Positions 1 to 6,637 of a DNA stretch of 9,610 nt are shown piece after piece. A model generated the notes under the pieces. That model was given only the letters and a program-made list of their open reading frames with translations, had not been told where the DNA came from and did not search any database. The DNA is from an uncultured Alphaproteobacteria bacterium (lineage in GTDB: Bacteria > Pseudomonadota > Alphaproteobacteria > Caulobacterales > Caulobacteraceae), in NCBI GenBank assembly GCA_903928755.1, contig CAIYSH010000262.1:1-9610 (forward strand). The letters are read 5' to 3'. Both the position numbers and the translations under genes were made by a program. Each line of letters starts with the position of its first letter. Position 1 is the first letter of the stretch.

Positions 1-245
1 CCATGGTCGCAGATGATGACGACGAAATCCTCTTTGGCGACAGCCCGTTTGAGGACCGCAGTCAGCAGAAGTCGGGTGGCTTCATGAGGCTTTTCGGGAA
101 CCGTGCGCGGGCTGAAGCAACCGTTTCCCGTCCAGCGCCGGTTCGTGGCTCGGCCATGCCGGTTGAATCCGCTCAACCCCAGGGCCGTAGTGATGGCCAG
201 GAAGATCTCGAAATCCCGACCTTCCTCCGTCGGTTGGCCAACTGA
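1..245 (+). CDS. ftsZ: Cell division protein FtsZ, C-terminal end (5' truncated)
   Basis: Only the last ~80 codons are in the window; the frame is already open at the left edge, so the Met codon at position 3 is probably internal. FtsZ is the tubulin-like GTPase that polymerises into the division ring. What is visible is the disordered C-terminal linker, rich in Pro, Ser, Arg and acidic residues, then the conserved C-terminal peptide (DLEIPTFLRRLAN) before the TGA stop. That peptide is the docking site for FtsA and other membrane tethers, and it closely matches the LEIPxFLRRQ-type tail of alphaproteobacterial FtsZ. The GTPase domain lies upstream and is not seen. The following gene lpxC and the terminator just after the stop fit the end of a division/cell-wall gene cluster. 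The identification rests on the tail motif and gene order. Confidence 0.87.
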   Translation, partial: MVADDDDEILFGDSPFEDRSQQKSGGFMRLFGNRARAEATVSRPAPVRGSAMPVESAQPQGRSDGQEDLEIPTFLRRLAN

Positions 246-268
246 TCCGAGGCCGGGTGTCAATTCGG

Positions 269-300
269 AAAGCGGCTGGAGGCGACTCCGGCCGCTTTTT
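269..300 (+). terminator. Intrinsic terminator after ftsZ
   Basis: A 10-bp stem (272-281 with 286-295, one G-T wobble at 277/290) is closed by a GCGA tetraloop of the stable GNRA class. It is followed at once by five T residues (296-300), and three A residues precede it. It lies 24 bases after the ftsZ stop, so it should end the division-cluster transcript and leave lpxC with its own promoter. Confidence 0.85.
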
Positions 301-322
301 CCTGCGGGTCATGTGGTTTCAG

Positions 323-339
323 TTAAATAGCTGATTTAA
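323..339. promoter_or_regulatory. AT-rich dyad in the lpxC leader region
   Basis: TTAAAT (323-328) and ATTTAA (334-339) are perfect inverted arms around a 5-base centre. They sit in the only strongly AT-rich patch (about 318-350) between the ftsZ terminator and lpxC. The position suits an operator or promoter element for lpxC. It contains two TTAA motifs, but they are 9 bases apart rather than the 7 of a canonical CtrA box. No convincing -35/-10 pair could be fixed in this gap, so the role is inferred. Confidence 0.3.
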
Positions 340-465
340 AATATATTTTCAGTGAGAGGCGCGGCGAAACATTTCGAAACAGGACTTGTCTTGCTGCGCT
401 GCGGTAGGCACCTTATTCCCTTCGGCTGATGGGGCCGAGGCCTCTGCTTGTCAAAGGACGATCCC

Positions 466-1359
466 GTGACACCATCAGCGTTTCAGCACACCCTGCAGGG
501 CCTCGCTCGGTTTTCCGGGGTTGGAGTCCACACGGGGGCCCGTGCCGAGGTCACCGTGCGCCCGGCACCGTCTGATAGCGGAATTGTTTTTGTGCGTACG
601 GATGTGTCGGATCGTGACAATCGTATTGCCGTCTCCGCAGAGGCTGTCTGCAAGACCCAGCTGGGGACAGTCATCACCAACGACGCCGGCGTGACACTCT
701 CGACCATTGAGCACCTGATGGCGGCCCTGGTCATGACCGAGATCGACAATGCGGTCGTCGAAATCGACGGCCCGGAAATGCCGATCATGGATGGATCGGC
801 CCTGCCGTTCACCCACATACTCGACATTGTCGGTCGTCGGGCCCAGGAGGCGCCGCGCCGGTTCATCGAGATCCTGGCCCCCATTGAAGTTGTTGATGGC
901 GACAAGTCAGCCCGGCTTGAACCCTCAGACCAGTTTGAAGTGGCTTTCGAAATCGCCTTCACCTCGGCCGCCATCGGCCGCCAGCGGGTGGACCTGCAGA
1001 TGGGGGTGAAGGCCTTCCGTCGAGAACTGGCCGATTGCCGCACCTTCGGCTTCCTGCACGAGGTTGAGGCCCTGCGCGCCATGGGCCTGGCCCGGGGCGG
1101 GTCCATGGACAATGCAGTGGTCATCGAGGGCGACCGCATTCTCAATCCAGAGGGCCTGCGTCGTCCGGATGAATTCGTCCGTCACAAGGCCCTGGACGCC
1201 ATCGGCGACCTCTTCGTTCTGGGCGCACCGATCATCGGGCGTTTCGAAGGCGTACTGGCTGGTCACGGCATCAATAACGCCCTGGTTCGGGCCCTGGCCG
1301 CTGCGCCGCAATCCTGGCGTTACCGCACCCTGGTGGAAGAACTGGCCCAGGCCGGCTAG
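466..1359 (+). CDS. lpxC: UDP-3-O-acyl-N-acetylglucosamine deacetylase LpxC
   Basis: LpxC is the zinc amidase that catalyses the committed step of lipid A synthesis, removing acetate from UDP-3-O-acyl-GlcNAc in the cytoplasm. Family signatures are present. Numbering from the TTG at 448, these are the TIEH motif with catalytic Glu88 and zinc ligand His89, the DGSALPF motif (115-121), RTFGF (198-202), the HxxxD zinc motif His246/Asp250, and the catalytic-region GHG with His273. These correspond to E. coli Glu78, His79, His238, Asp242 and His265. Full length is ~297-303 residues, normal for the family. I prefer the GTG at 466 because AAGGA (454-458) lies 7 bases before it, while the TTG at 448 has no evident ribosome site. 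Next to ftsZ, as in many proteobacteria. No terminator separates it from the deacetylase gene 62 bp downstream, so read-through is possible. Confidence 0.95.
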   Translation: MTPSAFQHTLQGLARFSGVGVHTGARAEVTVRPAPSDSGIVFVRTDVSDRDNRIAVSAEAVCKTQLGTVITNDAGVTLSTIEHLMAALVMTEIDNAVVEIDGPEMPIMDGSALPFTHILDIVGRRAQEAPRRFIEILAPIEVVDGDKSARLEPSDQFEVAFEIAFTSAAIGRQRVDLQMGVKAFRRELADCRTFGFLHEVEALRAMGLARGGSMDNAVVIEGDRILNPEGLRRPDEFVRHKALDAIGDLFVLGAPIIGRFEGVLAGHGINNALVRALAAAPQSWRYRTLVEELAQAG

Positions 1360-1421
1360 TCGGCGTCACGAATCCAGAGCCTTGGTGCTAGACTGACGTC
1401 GACTCCAATCCGGATATCGGC

Positions 1422-3275
1422 GTGAACCTTTCCAGCTTCCTCAATGCTGTTCGTCGTCACCCGCGCCTGAAGTACTGGCTGGCCGGGGCTGCGATCCTGT
1501 TGATCGGGATCGGTCTTGCAACCCGGCATCCGGCTCACGTCTATCGCTTCTTCGGCGTCTGGGGTCCCTTGCGCGCCTCGATTGTCCAGCCGGCCCGCAA
1601 GGCCCAGATCAGTGACTATTCCCGGGGGTCTGAACACAGGCTGGCCATTCTGGTCACCGACCCCGACTCCGACTGGCTGGGTCTGGCGCGCGGTATGAAG
1701 GCGCACGGCATCCCCTTCGTAATGACGAGGGATCCGGACGTCGCCCTGCGCCACAAGACCATATTCGTCTACCCCATCATTTCCGGGCGGGTGCTGCAGG
1801 CCCGCCACTTCCGGGCCCTTGTGGACCATGTCCACACAGGAGGATCCCTCCTTACCTTCGACTTTGAAGGGGGCGGCCTGCAGGAACTCTTCGGAATTGC
1901 AGGACCGCCCAGGCCAGGCCTTGCGGAGACAATGATCTGGGGTCCCGGTCCAGAGACAACCGGTCTCGAAACCGCACGGATCAGTCGCACTGGAACCGAG
2001 GCCCAGATTCAGGTCCTGAAATATGAAGCGACAAGCGGCACGAAAGTGGCGCGATTCGAAACCGGCGAGCCGGCCCTGATCTGTCACAGGAATGTCGGCG
2101 AGGCCTGCACCATGGGTGTTGACCTGGGCGGGCTCAGCCAGAGGGCCATGAATGGTCGGGCCGAAGCCTTGGCCATAGCCTATGACAACGCCTATGAGCC
2201 CAGCCTTGATGTTCTCTATGACTGGCTTTCCAGGTTCTATGTCCGCGGTGAGCCCATGCCCTGGCTGCTGGCGCCTGCGCCGCCCGGCAAGGATCTCAGT
2301 ATCCTGCTGACCCATGACATCGACTTCACGCAGTCTGTCACCAATGCGCAGGCCTTCTCTGACGCCATGAGCGAGGCCGGGGTCAAGGGCACCTTCTTCA
2401 TGCAGACCAAGTATGTCCGCGACTATAATGACGACGTGTTCTTCACGGGCAAGACCGCGCCCTGGGTCCGGAGGTTGCGCGAGGCCGGGATGGAAACCGG
2501 CAGCCATACGGTCGCCCACACCCGAGCGTTCAAGACCTTCGATATCGGCACCGGCCGGGAGCGTTATCCCGACTATGAACCCTTTGTGACCTCAAGAACC
2601 GAGGCGAGGGGGGGCAGCATTCTGGGGGAATTGCGGGTCTCGAAATTCCTGCTGGAACATCTGACCGGCGCTGAGGTTCGGGCCTTCCGGGCCGGGCATC
2701 TTGCAAACCCTTTCCGGCTGCCGGAAGCCCTGGCGGCTTCGGGCTACTATTATGACTCCTCCATCACCGCCAATTCCTGCCTGACCCACCTGCCATTCCA
2801 GCTGACAGAGGGGCGTTCCAATTTTGCCCTGGAGCCGGTCTACGAGTTTCCGGTGACCATTGAAGATGAAGCCCGGCCTGGCCTGGGATTGAGGTTCGAG
2901 ACCATCAATGTGGTCCTGGAACAGATATCCAGGCGCCGTGGTCTGGCCGTCGTCCTGCTGCATCCTGACATCACCGGGGAAAAGCTCGCCTTCGAGAAGA
3001 AGCTGATCGCCAAGTGGCGTGATCGCGCCTGGTTTGCCACCCCTTCGACCTTAGGGGCCTGGTGGCGCGCAAGGGACGACGCGCGGATCGACGTTGTGCA
3101 AAGTGGAAAAGGCTGGACCCTCACCGTCGAGGCTCCCCGTGACGTCCATAACCTCGAAATCTACATGCCCAAGGCGCGGATCAACGGGGCTTCCGGCGGC
3201 CACGGACTGAAGGCTGGCGGGGGAGGGGTTCTGGCCAACATGCCCGCCGGGACGCAAAGCCTGTCCTGGAACTAG
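1422..3275 (+). CDS. Membrane-anchored polysaccharide deacetylase (CE4/NodB-like)
   Basis: The 617-residue protein has a basic N-terminus and one membrane segment (about 18-34), which predicts a periplasmic body anchored in the inner membrane. Residues ~70-285 form an unassigned alpha/beta domain that faintly resembles glutamine-amidotransferase or flavodoxin-like folds. The catalytic part follows, with carbohydrate-esterase-4 motifs: THDID (297-301, catalytic and metal Asp), HTVAH (362-366, metal His pair), RAG (423-425) and LHPD (513-516). All key residues are present, so it should be active. The last ~65 residues look beta-rich and may bind glycan. The likely reaction is N-deacetylation of an amino-sugar polymer, as in PgaB. 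GTG at 1422 is the only usable start, since the frame closes at TAG 1389; its ribosome site (GGA, 1412-1414) is weak. It runs convergent to the glycosyltransferase with 6 bp between stops. Substrate is unknown. Confidence 0.82.
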   Translation: MNLSSFLNAVRRHPRLKYWLAGAAILLIGIGLATRHPAHVYRFFGVWGPLRASIVQPARKAQISDYSRGSEHRLAILVTDPDSDWLGLARGMKAHGIPFVMTRDPDVALRHKTIFVYPIISGRVLQARHFRALVDHVHTGGSLLTFDFEGGGLQELFGIAGPPRPGLAETMIWGPGPETTGLETARISRTGTEAQIQVLKYEATSGTKVARFETGEPALICHRNVGEACTMGVDLGGLSQRAMNGRAEALAIAYDNAYEPSLDVLYDWLSRFYVRGEPMPWLLAPAPPGKDLSILLTHDIDFTQSVTNAQAFSDAMSEAGVKGTFFMQTKYVRDYNDDVFFTGKTAPWVRRLREAGMETGSHTVAHTRAFKTFDIGTGRERYPDYEPFVTSRTEARGGSILGELRVSKFLLEHLTGAEVRAFRAGHLANPFRLPEALAASGYYYDSSITANSCLTHLPFQLTEGRSNFALEPVYEFPVTIEDEARPGLGLRFETINVVLEQISRRRGLAVVLLHPDITGEKLAFEKKLIAKWRDRAWFATPSTLGAWWRARDDARIDVVQSGKGWTLTVEAPRDVHNLEIYMPKARINGASGGHGLKAGGGGVLANMPAGTQSLSWN

Positions 3276-3294
3276 GCAAGGTCAGGCCTTGGCT
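3274..3294. other. Convergent gene junction with small hairpin
   Basis: The deacetylase stop (3273-3275) and the glycosyltransferase stop (3282-3284, minus strand) are 6 bp apart. CAAGG (3277-3281) and CCTTG (3287-3291) can pair around a 5-base loop. No T tract follows on either strand, so this is at best a weak bidirectional terminator, and the two transcripts may overlap at their 3' ends. Confidence 0.25.
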
Positions 3295-4709
3295 GGCTTG
3301 GAAAAACCCTGGCGGGTCATGGAGCCCCAGCCCTGAACCCCGCCGAGGAACTGCAGGGTGCCGCGCAGCCGCCAGTAGCTGCAGAGCTGGCGGTAACCGA
3401 AATTCTCCGCGACGGCGACGCAGAGGAGAAGGAAGACGTCCTTGCCGGAGCTGACCCGGTGCTGCTGGGTTTCATCCAGCGCCAGTCCCGCAACGCTGAT
3501 GGCCATGTTGAATCCCAGGCTCAGGGCAAGGAAGGCCGAAAAATAGGACCAGGACAGGATACCCAAGACGCCGAAGGTGGGCAGAATGGCATAGCCCAGA
3601 ACTTCTGCGATCGGGCCAATGACATCGGTGATCAGCATATTACCCATGGCCAGGGAGCCGATCCGGCCATAACGGTGGCGGAACAGCATGTCCCTGTGCT
3701 TCGTAATGGTTTCCATTGCGCCCCTCTGCCAACGCATCCGCTGACGCCCGAGGTCGCGAAAGCTCTCGGGGACCTGGGTCCAGCAAACCGGATCCGGGGC
3801 GAAGACCACGCGGTAGGGCTCGCCCCTCTCCCTGAACCTTCGGTGCAGTTTGATCACCAGTTCCAGGTCTTCCCCCACAGTCTTGTGGGTGTAGCCGCCC
3901 ACCGAGATCGCGGCGTCCCGACGGAACAGGCCAAAGGCCCCTGAAATCAGCGTCAGGGCCTCCAGCTGCCCCCAGGCAAGCCGCCCCAGCATATAGGCGC
4001 GGCAGTATTCTCCGACCTGTAGAAGGGCGACGAGACGGCCCGGCAGCTTCACATCGAGAACCCGTCCCTGTTCGACGCGGCATCCATTGACGACACGAAT
4101 GGACCCGCCCACGGCGATGACCCTGTCCGGGTCTTCGATGAAGGGCTGGACGGCGCGGAGCAGGGCTTCCGGTTCCAGAAGGGAATCTGAATCCATGGCG
4201 CAGACCAGATCATAACGTGCGAGATTGATCCCGGCGTTCAGGGCGTCGGACTTTCCACCATTGGCCTTGTCGACCACCAGAAGCCGGGCCTGGTGCAGCG
4301 AAGCATAGAGTCCGCGCACAGGCTCGCAGGGGGTCTCATAGTCAAAGGCCCGCTGGGTCGGCAACAGTTCAAAGGCCTCGATCAGAGCCGCGAGCGTGCC
4401 ATCCGTTGAGCCATCATTGACCACGACCACTTCGAACTGTGGATATTGCAGGTTCAACAGTGACCGGACGCTCTCCACCACACTTGTCACCTCGTTATAG
4501 GCGGGCGCGATCAGTGTGATGGGGGGGGCTGAATCGCCAAATCTCCGCCAGAGCCAGCGATTTTCCCTGTTGTTGGCCATTTTCCTTATGGCGTGGCCTG
4601 CCAGGGTCAACTGGATCACCTGGATCAGGTTCTGGAGGCCTGCTGAAAGGACCAGAACTGCGCCGACCAGGACGGAGAGGAAGTGGAGAACCTGGTAGAC
4701 GTAGGTCAC
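3282..4709 (-). CDS. Processive family-2 glycosyltransferase (polysaccharide synthase)
   Basis: The frame opens at TTG 4721 (479 residues, numbering used here). I prefer GTG 4709 (475 residues), which forms a GTGA overlap with the stop of the upstream HEAT gene and implies translational coupling. One membrane segment lies at ~11-30. The cytosolic GT2 domain follows: APAYNE (72-77), NDGSTDGT with Asp103, NGGK (154-157), DSD (177-179, metal/UDP site), GED (283-285, catalytic base) and QRMRW (327-331), the QxxRW signature of processive synthases such as BcsA, PgaC and hyaluronan synthase. Hydrophobic segments at ~354-416 and ~428-460 would form the membrane channel. About 20 extra residues lie between the DGS and NGGK motifs compared with my recollection of PgaC. 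No PilZ domain is present. It probably polymerises a beta-linked glycan and passes it across the inner membrane. Substrate is unknown; an amino sugar is inferred from the deacetylase. Confidence 0.88.
   Translation of the reverse strand: MTYVYQVLHFLSVLVGAVLVLSAGLQNLIQVIQLTLAGHAIRKMANNRENRWLWRRFGDSAPPITLIAPAYNEVTSVVESVRSLLNLQYPQFEVVVVNDGSTDGTLAALIEAFELLPTQRAFDYETPCEPVRGLYASLHQARLLVVDKANGGKSDALNAGINLARYDLVCAMDSDSLLEPEALLRAVQPFIEDPDRVIAVGGSIRVVNGCRVEQGRVLDVKLPGRLVALLQVGEYCRAYMLGRLAWGQLEALTLISGAFGLFRRDAAISVGGYTHKTVGEDLELVIKLHRRFRERGEPYRVVFAPDPVCWTQVPESFRDLGRQRMRWQRGAMETITKHRDMLFRHRYGRIGSLAMGNMLITDVIGPIAEVLGYAILPTFGVLGILSWSYFSAFLALSLGFNMAISVAGLALDETQQHRVSSGKDVFLLLCVAVAENFGYRQLCSYWRLRGTLQFLGGVQGWGSMTRQGFSKPAKA
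4521..4528. repeat. Homopolymer tract, eight G (C on coding strand)
   Basis: Eight G in a row on the + strand lie inside the glycosyltransferase gene and encode part of Ala65-Pro66-Pro67, just before the first catalytic-domain strand. A one-base change would destroy the enzyme. A seven-G run also occurs in the deacetylase (2608-2614). Confidence 0.5.
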
Positions 4710-5755
4710 GCGGCAAGACAATCGTGCAGGGAGCTGGCCGCAAGATCGCGAACGGCTGCGTCATCGGAATATCGCGAGGCATGTCGCAGGATGAGATGGC
4801 CTGGGTCACCGGCTCCTGCCAGGGTTGCTACCGCCTGGGCGCGGACGGCCCAGACAGGATCGGCCAGCAAGGTTGCCACATGCTGATACTGCCGTCTGAA
4901 TTTCACCTGACCGATGGCTTCCACGGCTGCGCGACGGACCCGCCAGTCTGGGTCGTCAAGGGCCCCGCCTATGACGAGCTCGGCGCCTGGATGTTTCAGT
5001 CTTCCCAGCGCATTCAGGGCAATCGCCCGGAGTTCCGCGACCATCGATGTGGCTTTCAGACACAGAATGGGCAGGGCTCCATAGTCGCCCGCACTTCCGA
5101 TGGCATCACACAGCATGAGTTGGTGTGGCAGTGGCAGACGCTCGTCCGTCAGGGTTTCTATCGCCAGCCCGGGATGTTTTTTGACGAGGTGGTGAAGCAG
5201 GGCCATGAATCGCAGCGACACGGGCAAGTGTCCATCCAGGCTGGCGCGGATCAGGGTTTTGGGAGAAATCGTCGCACCGGCCTCAATCAGGCCGCCGACG
5301 GCGATGAGTCGAATGTCGGGGTGCGGGTCTTTCAGGGCCGCGCGGAGTATCGGGCGACAGACATTGAGCGGAAAGAAGGCGACAGCTTCAAGGCATGTCA
5401 TGCGCCTGGCCAGAGATCCGTGATTGGCCTTCTGGACCAGGTAGCCCAAGCCACCCGCCTTATGGATTGCGGCCACAAGATTGTCCCGATCTCCCCCCTT
5501 GATCAGGGCGGCGATTTCCAGAAGTCCATGAGCCAGAATGTCGGCGCGTCGCACTTCCCGAGGCAGTTGCGCCAGGGCATGTGGGTCATTGATCATCACC
5601 CCCAGCAGCAACCGGCGACAGAAATGCAGGGCCCGATGTCGGTATTTCCGGTATCTGTCCTGTGACCAGCGCAGCCCCATGATCACGAAAACACTCAGAA
5701 TTGACCCCATGACCAGAGTGCCTGCGGCGATCCATAGCCCGGTAGCAGGGGACAT
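4706..5755 (-). CDS. Membrane-anchored HEAT-repeat protein
   Basis: The 349-residue protein starts with a single hydrophobic segment (about 7-29) followed by a strongly basic stretch (29-49). By the positive-inside rule the rest should be cytoplasmic; there is no cleavage site. The body is an alpha-helical solenoid. Clear HEAT-type units (DP-x-x-xVR-x-x-A pattern) are at ~137-160, 263-286 and 294-316, with weaker ones at ~238-254 and 326-347. HEAT solenoids are usually protein-binding scaffolds, and no catalytic motif is seen. Its stop overlaps the glycosyltransferase start by 4 bases, so the two are probably made together and may form a complex. I infer a synthase partner or adaptor that receives the receiver-protein signal. 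The start is ATG 5755, with only a weak GGGG ribosome site beside a strong hairpin (5769-5798) in the leader. The gene family is not one I can name. Confidence 0.75.
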   Translation of the reverse strand: MSPATGLWIAAGTLVMGSILSVFVIMGLRWSQDRYRKYRHRALHFCRRLLLGVMINDPHALAQLPREVRRADILAHGLLEIAALIKGGDRDNLVAAIHKAGGLGYLVQKANHGSLARRMTCLEAVAFFPLNVCRPILRAALKDPHPDIRLIAVGGLIEAGATISPKTLIRASLDGHLPVSLRFMALLHHLVKKHPGLAIETLTDERLPLPHQLMLCDAIGSAGDYGALPILCLKATSMVAELRAIALNALGRLKHPGAELVIGGALDDPDWRVRRAAVEAIGQVKFRRQYQHVATLLADPVWAVRAQAVATLAGAGDPGHLILRHASRYSDDAAVRDLAASSLHDCLAA

Positions 5756-5758
5756 CGA

Positions 5759-5870
5759 CTAGAGCCCCATCCCGTCAGGCTTGATTGCCAGACGGGATAG
5801 AAAGCTTTCTAATTCAAAAGCTTGAGGCATGTCCTTATAATCGGTTCCCGCTTATCGGAACATGCCCTAG
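5759..5870. repeat. Palindromic mosaic intergenic repeat (RIME-like)
   Basis: This 112-bp element begins and ends with CTAG and contains two hairpins. Hairpin one pairs ATCCCGTC (5769-5776) with GACGGGAT (5791-5798), with an inner GGC/GCC. Hairpin two pairs GGCATGT (5826-5832) with ACATGCC (5860-5866). Between them are the perfect palindrome AGAAAGCTTTCT (5799-5810) and AAAGCTT copies. The core CGGTTCCCGCTTATCGG resembles the dispersed repeat I recall from many alphaproteobacteria (CGGTTCCCACTTTTC-type core flanked by GCATGATC and its complement), of the RIME/RPE mosaic class. It lies between two genes of one operon, and the yaiO-like stop codon falls within its terminal CTAG. No T tract follows either hairpin, so it is not a standard terminator, but it may affect mRNA stability or relative expression. 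Family assignment is from memory. Confidence 0.65.
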
Positions 5871-6637
5871 AAGCGCCGGGCAAGGCCGACGGCCAGCTCG
5901 CTGCGATCAAACGACTGACGGACCTCATGTGCTGCATCCAGCCGGACAGACGTCCAGTCATTGATGTCATAGGCGATGCCGCCACTATACGCTTTTGTCT
6001 TGAGCGTGATCCCGCTGTCAGACTCGGGGGCATCTGCATATCCAACCCTCATGACGAGCCGGGGCGTAACCGGGGCAAGTCCCTTCAGGGAATAGCCATA
6101 GAGCGTCTTGCCAAAGTCACCAAAGGTGGCGATCCCTCGCGCTGACACTTCTGCACCGCCTTCGGACTTCACTTCCACAAAGGGCTGGAGTGAGCCGACC
6201 TTCCCGGTCTTGTAACTTGCGGCAGAGGCCTGTGCGCCCAGGTCCAGCGACCATTCCTCGGCGAGGTGCCAAATCGGAGCGGTATTTCCACCAAATTCAA
6301 TTGCAGATCGGGCACGAATATTCCCACCTGGCGACGCAGCAAGTGCAACATAGGCCGTTCCGCCCTTGGTCCCGGTCCTGGAGACGCGGCCTGAAAGGAC
6401 AGTGTCCTGCAGGCCGAACCGCCGTGAGGTCTCGATCCCTCCAGACAGCCAGGTTTCTGCATTCTGATGATAGGCCGCTACCAGGGCCGCATCCTGCCAT
6501 TTTCCCCGGCCGCCGCTGAGCCTGCTCTGGCTCATGCTGGTATAGACCCGCCATTCCGGAGAAATTTTCGGAGGCTTTGCCACGGCCGGGCAAGCCATGA
6601 CCATGGTCAGGGCTGTCAAGATCAGGACGGGCTTCAT
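5867..6637 (-). CDS. YaiO-like outer-membrane beta-barrel protein
   Basis: The 256-residue protein has a signal peptide (1-20) with a likely AVA cut site before KPPK. A Cys at 16 gives a poor lipobox alternative. The mature part is made of alternating hydrophobic and polar strands rich in Gly, Ala, Ser and aromatic residues, and it ends in Arg-Arg-Phe, the C-terminal aromatic that marks outer-membrane barrels for the Bam machinery. Length and layout agree with the YaiO family (E. coli YaiO is about the same size). With ~235 mature residues it probably has 10-12 strands and lacks the large TPR half of PgaA or BcsC. The start is ATG 6637, which overlaps the response-regulator stop by 4 bases (ATGA) and has GGAAG upstream. 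In this operon it is the obvious candidate for polymer export or surface attachment. Family assignment is by architecture, not search. Confidence 0.72.
   Translation of the reverse strand: MKPVLILTALTMVMACPAVAKPPKISPEWRVYTSMSQSRLSGGRGKWQDAALVAAYHQNAETWLSGGIETSRRFGLQDTVLSGRVSRTGTKGGTAYVALAASPGGNIRARSAIEFGGNTAPIWHLAEEWSLDLGAQASAASYKTGKVGSLQPFVEVKSEGGAEVSARGIATFGDFGKTLYGYSLKGLAPVTPRLVMRVGYADAPESDSGITLKTKAYSGGIAYDINDWTSVRLDAAHEVRQSFDRSELAVGLARRF

Noticed and set aside
323..339. Canonical CtrA binding site
   Set aside because: The two TTAA halves are separated by 9 bases; the established site has 7. Kept only as an unassigned dyad.
1356..2519. 387-codon open frame on the minus strand opposite the deacetylase
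   Set aside because: It lies antisense to a gene with clear CE4 motifs and a membrane anchor. Its product has no recognisable motif, and such long shadow frames are common in GC-rich DNA.
4724..5665. 313-codon open frame on the plus strand opposite the HEAT gene
   Set aside because: The minus-strand frame has HEAT repeats, a membrane segment and 4-base coupling to the next gene. The opposite frame has no motif, ribosome site or domain pattern.
5769..5798. Rho-independent terminator between the barrel and HEAT genes
   Set aside because: The stem is strong, but no T tract follows on either strand, so it is treated as part of the mosaic repeat.
5843..5860. GTTC...GAAC pair as a LexA-type site
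   Set aside because: The halves are inverted with 10 bases between them, unlike the direct repeat with 7 used by alphaproteobacterial LexA, and they belong to the mosaic repeat.
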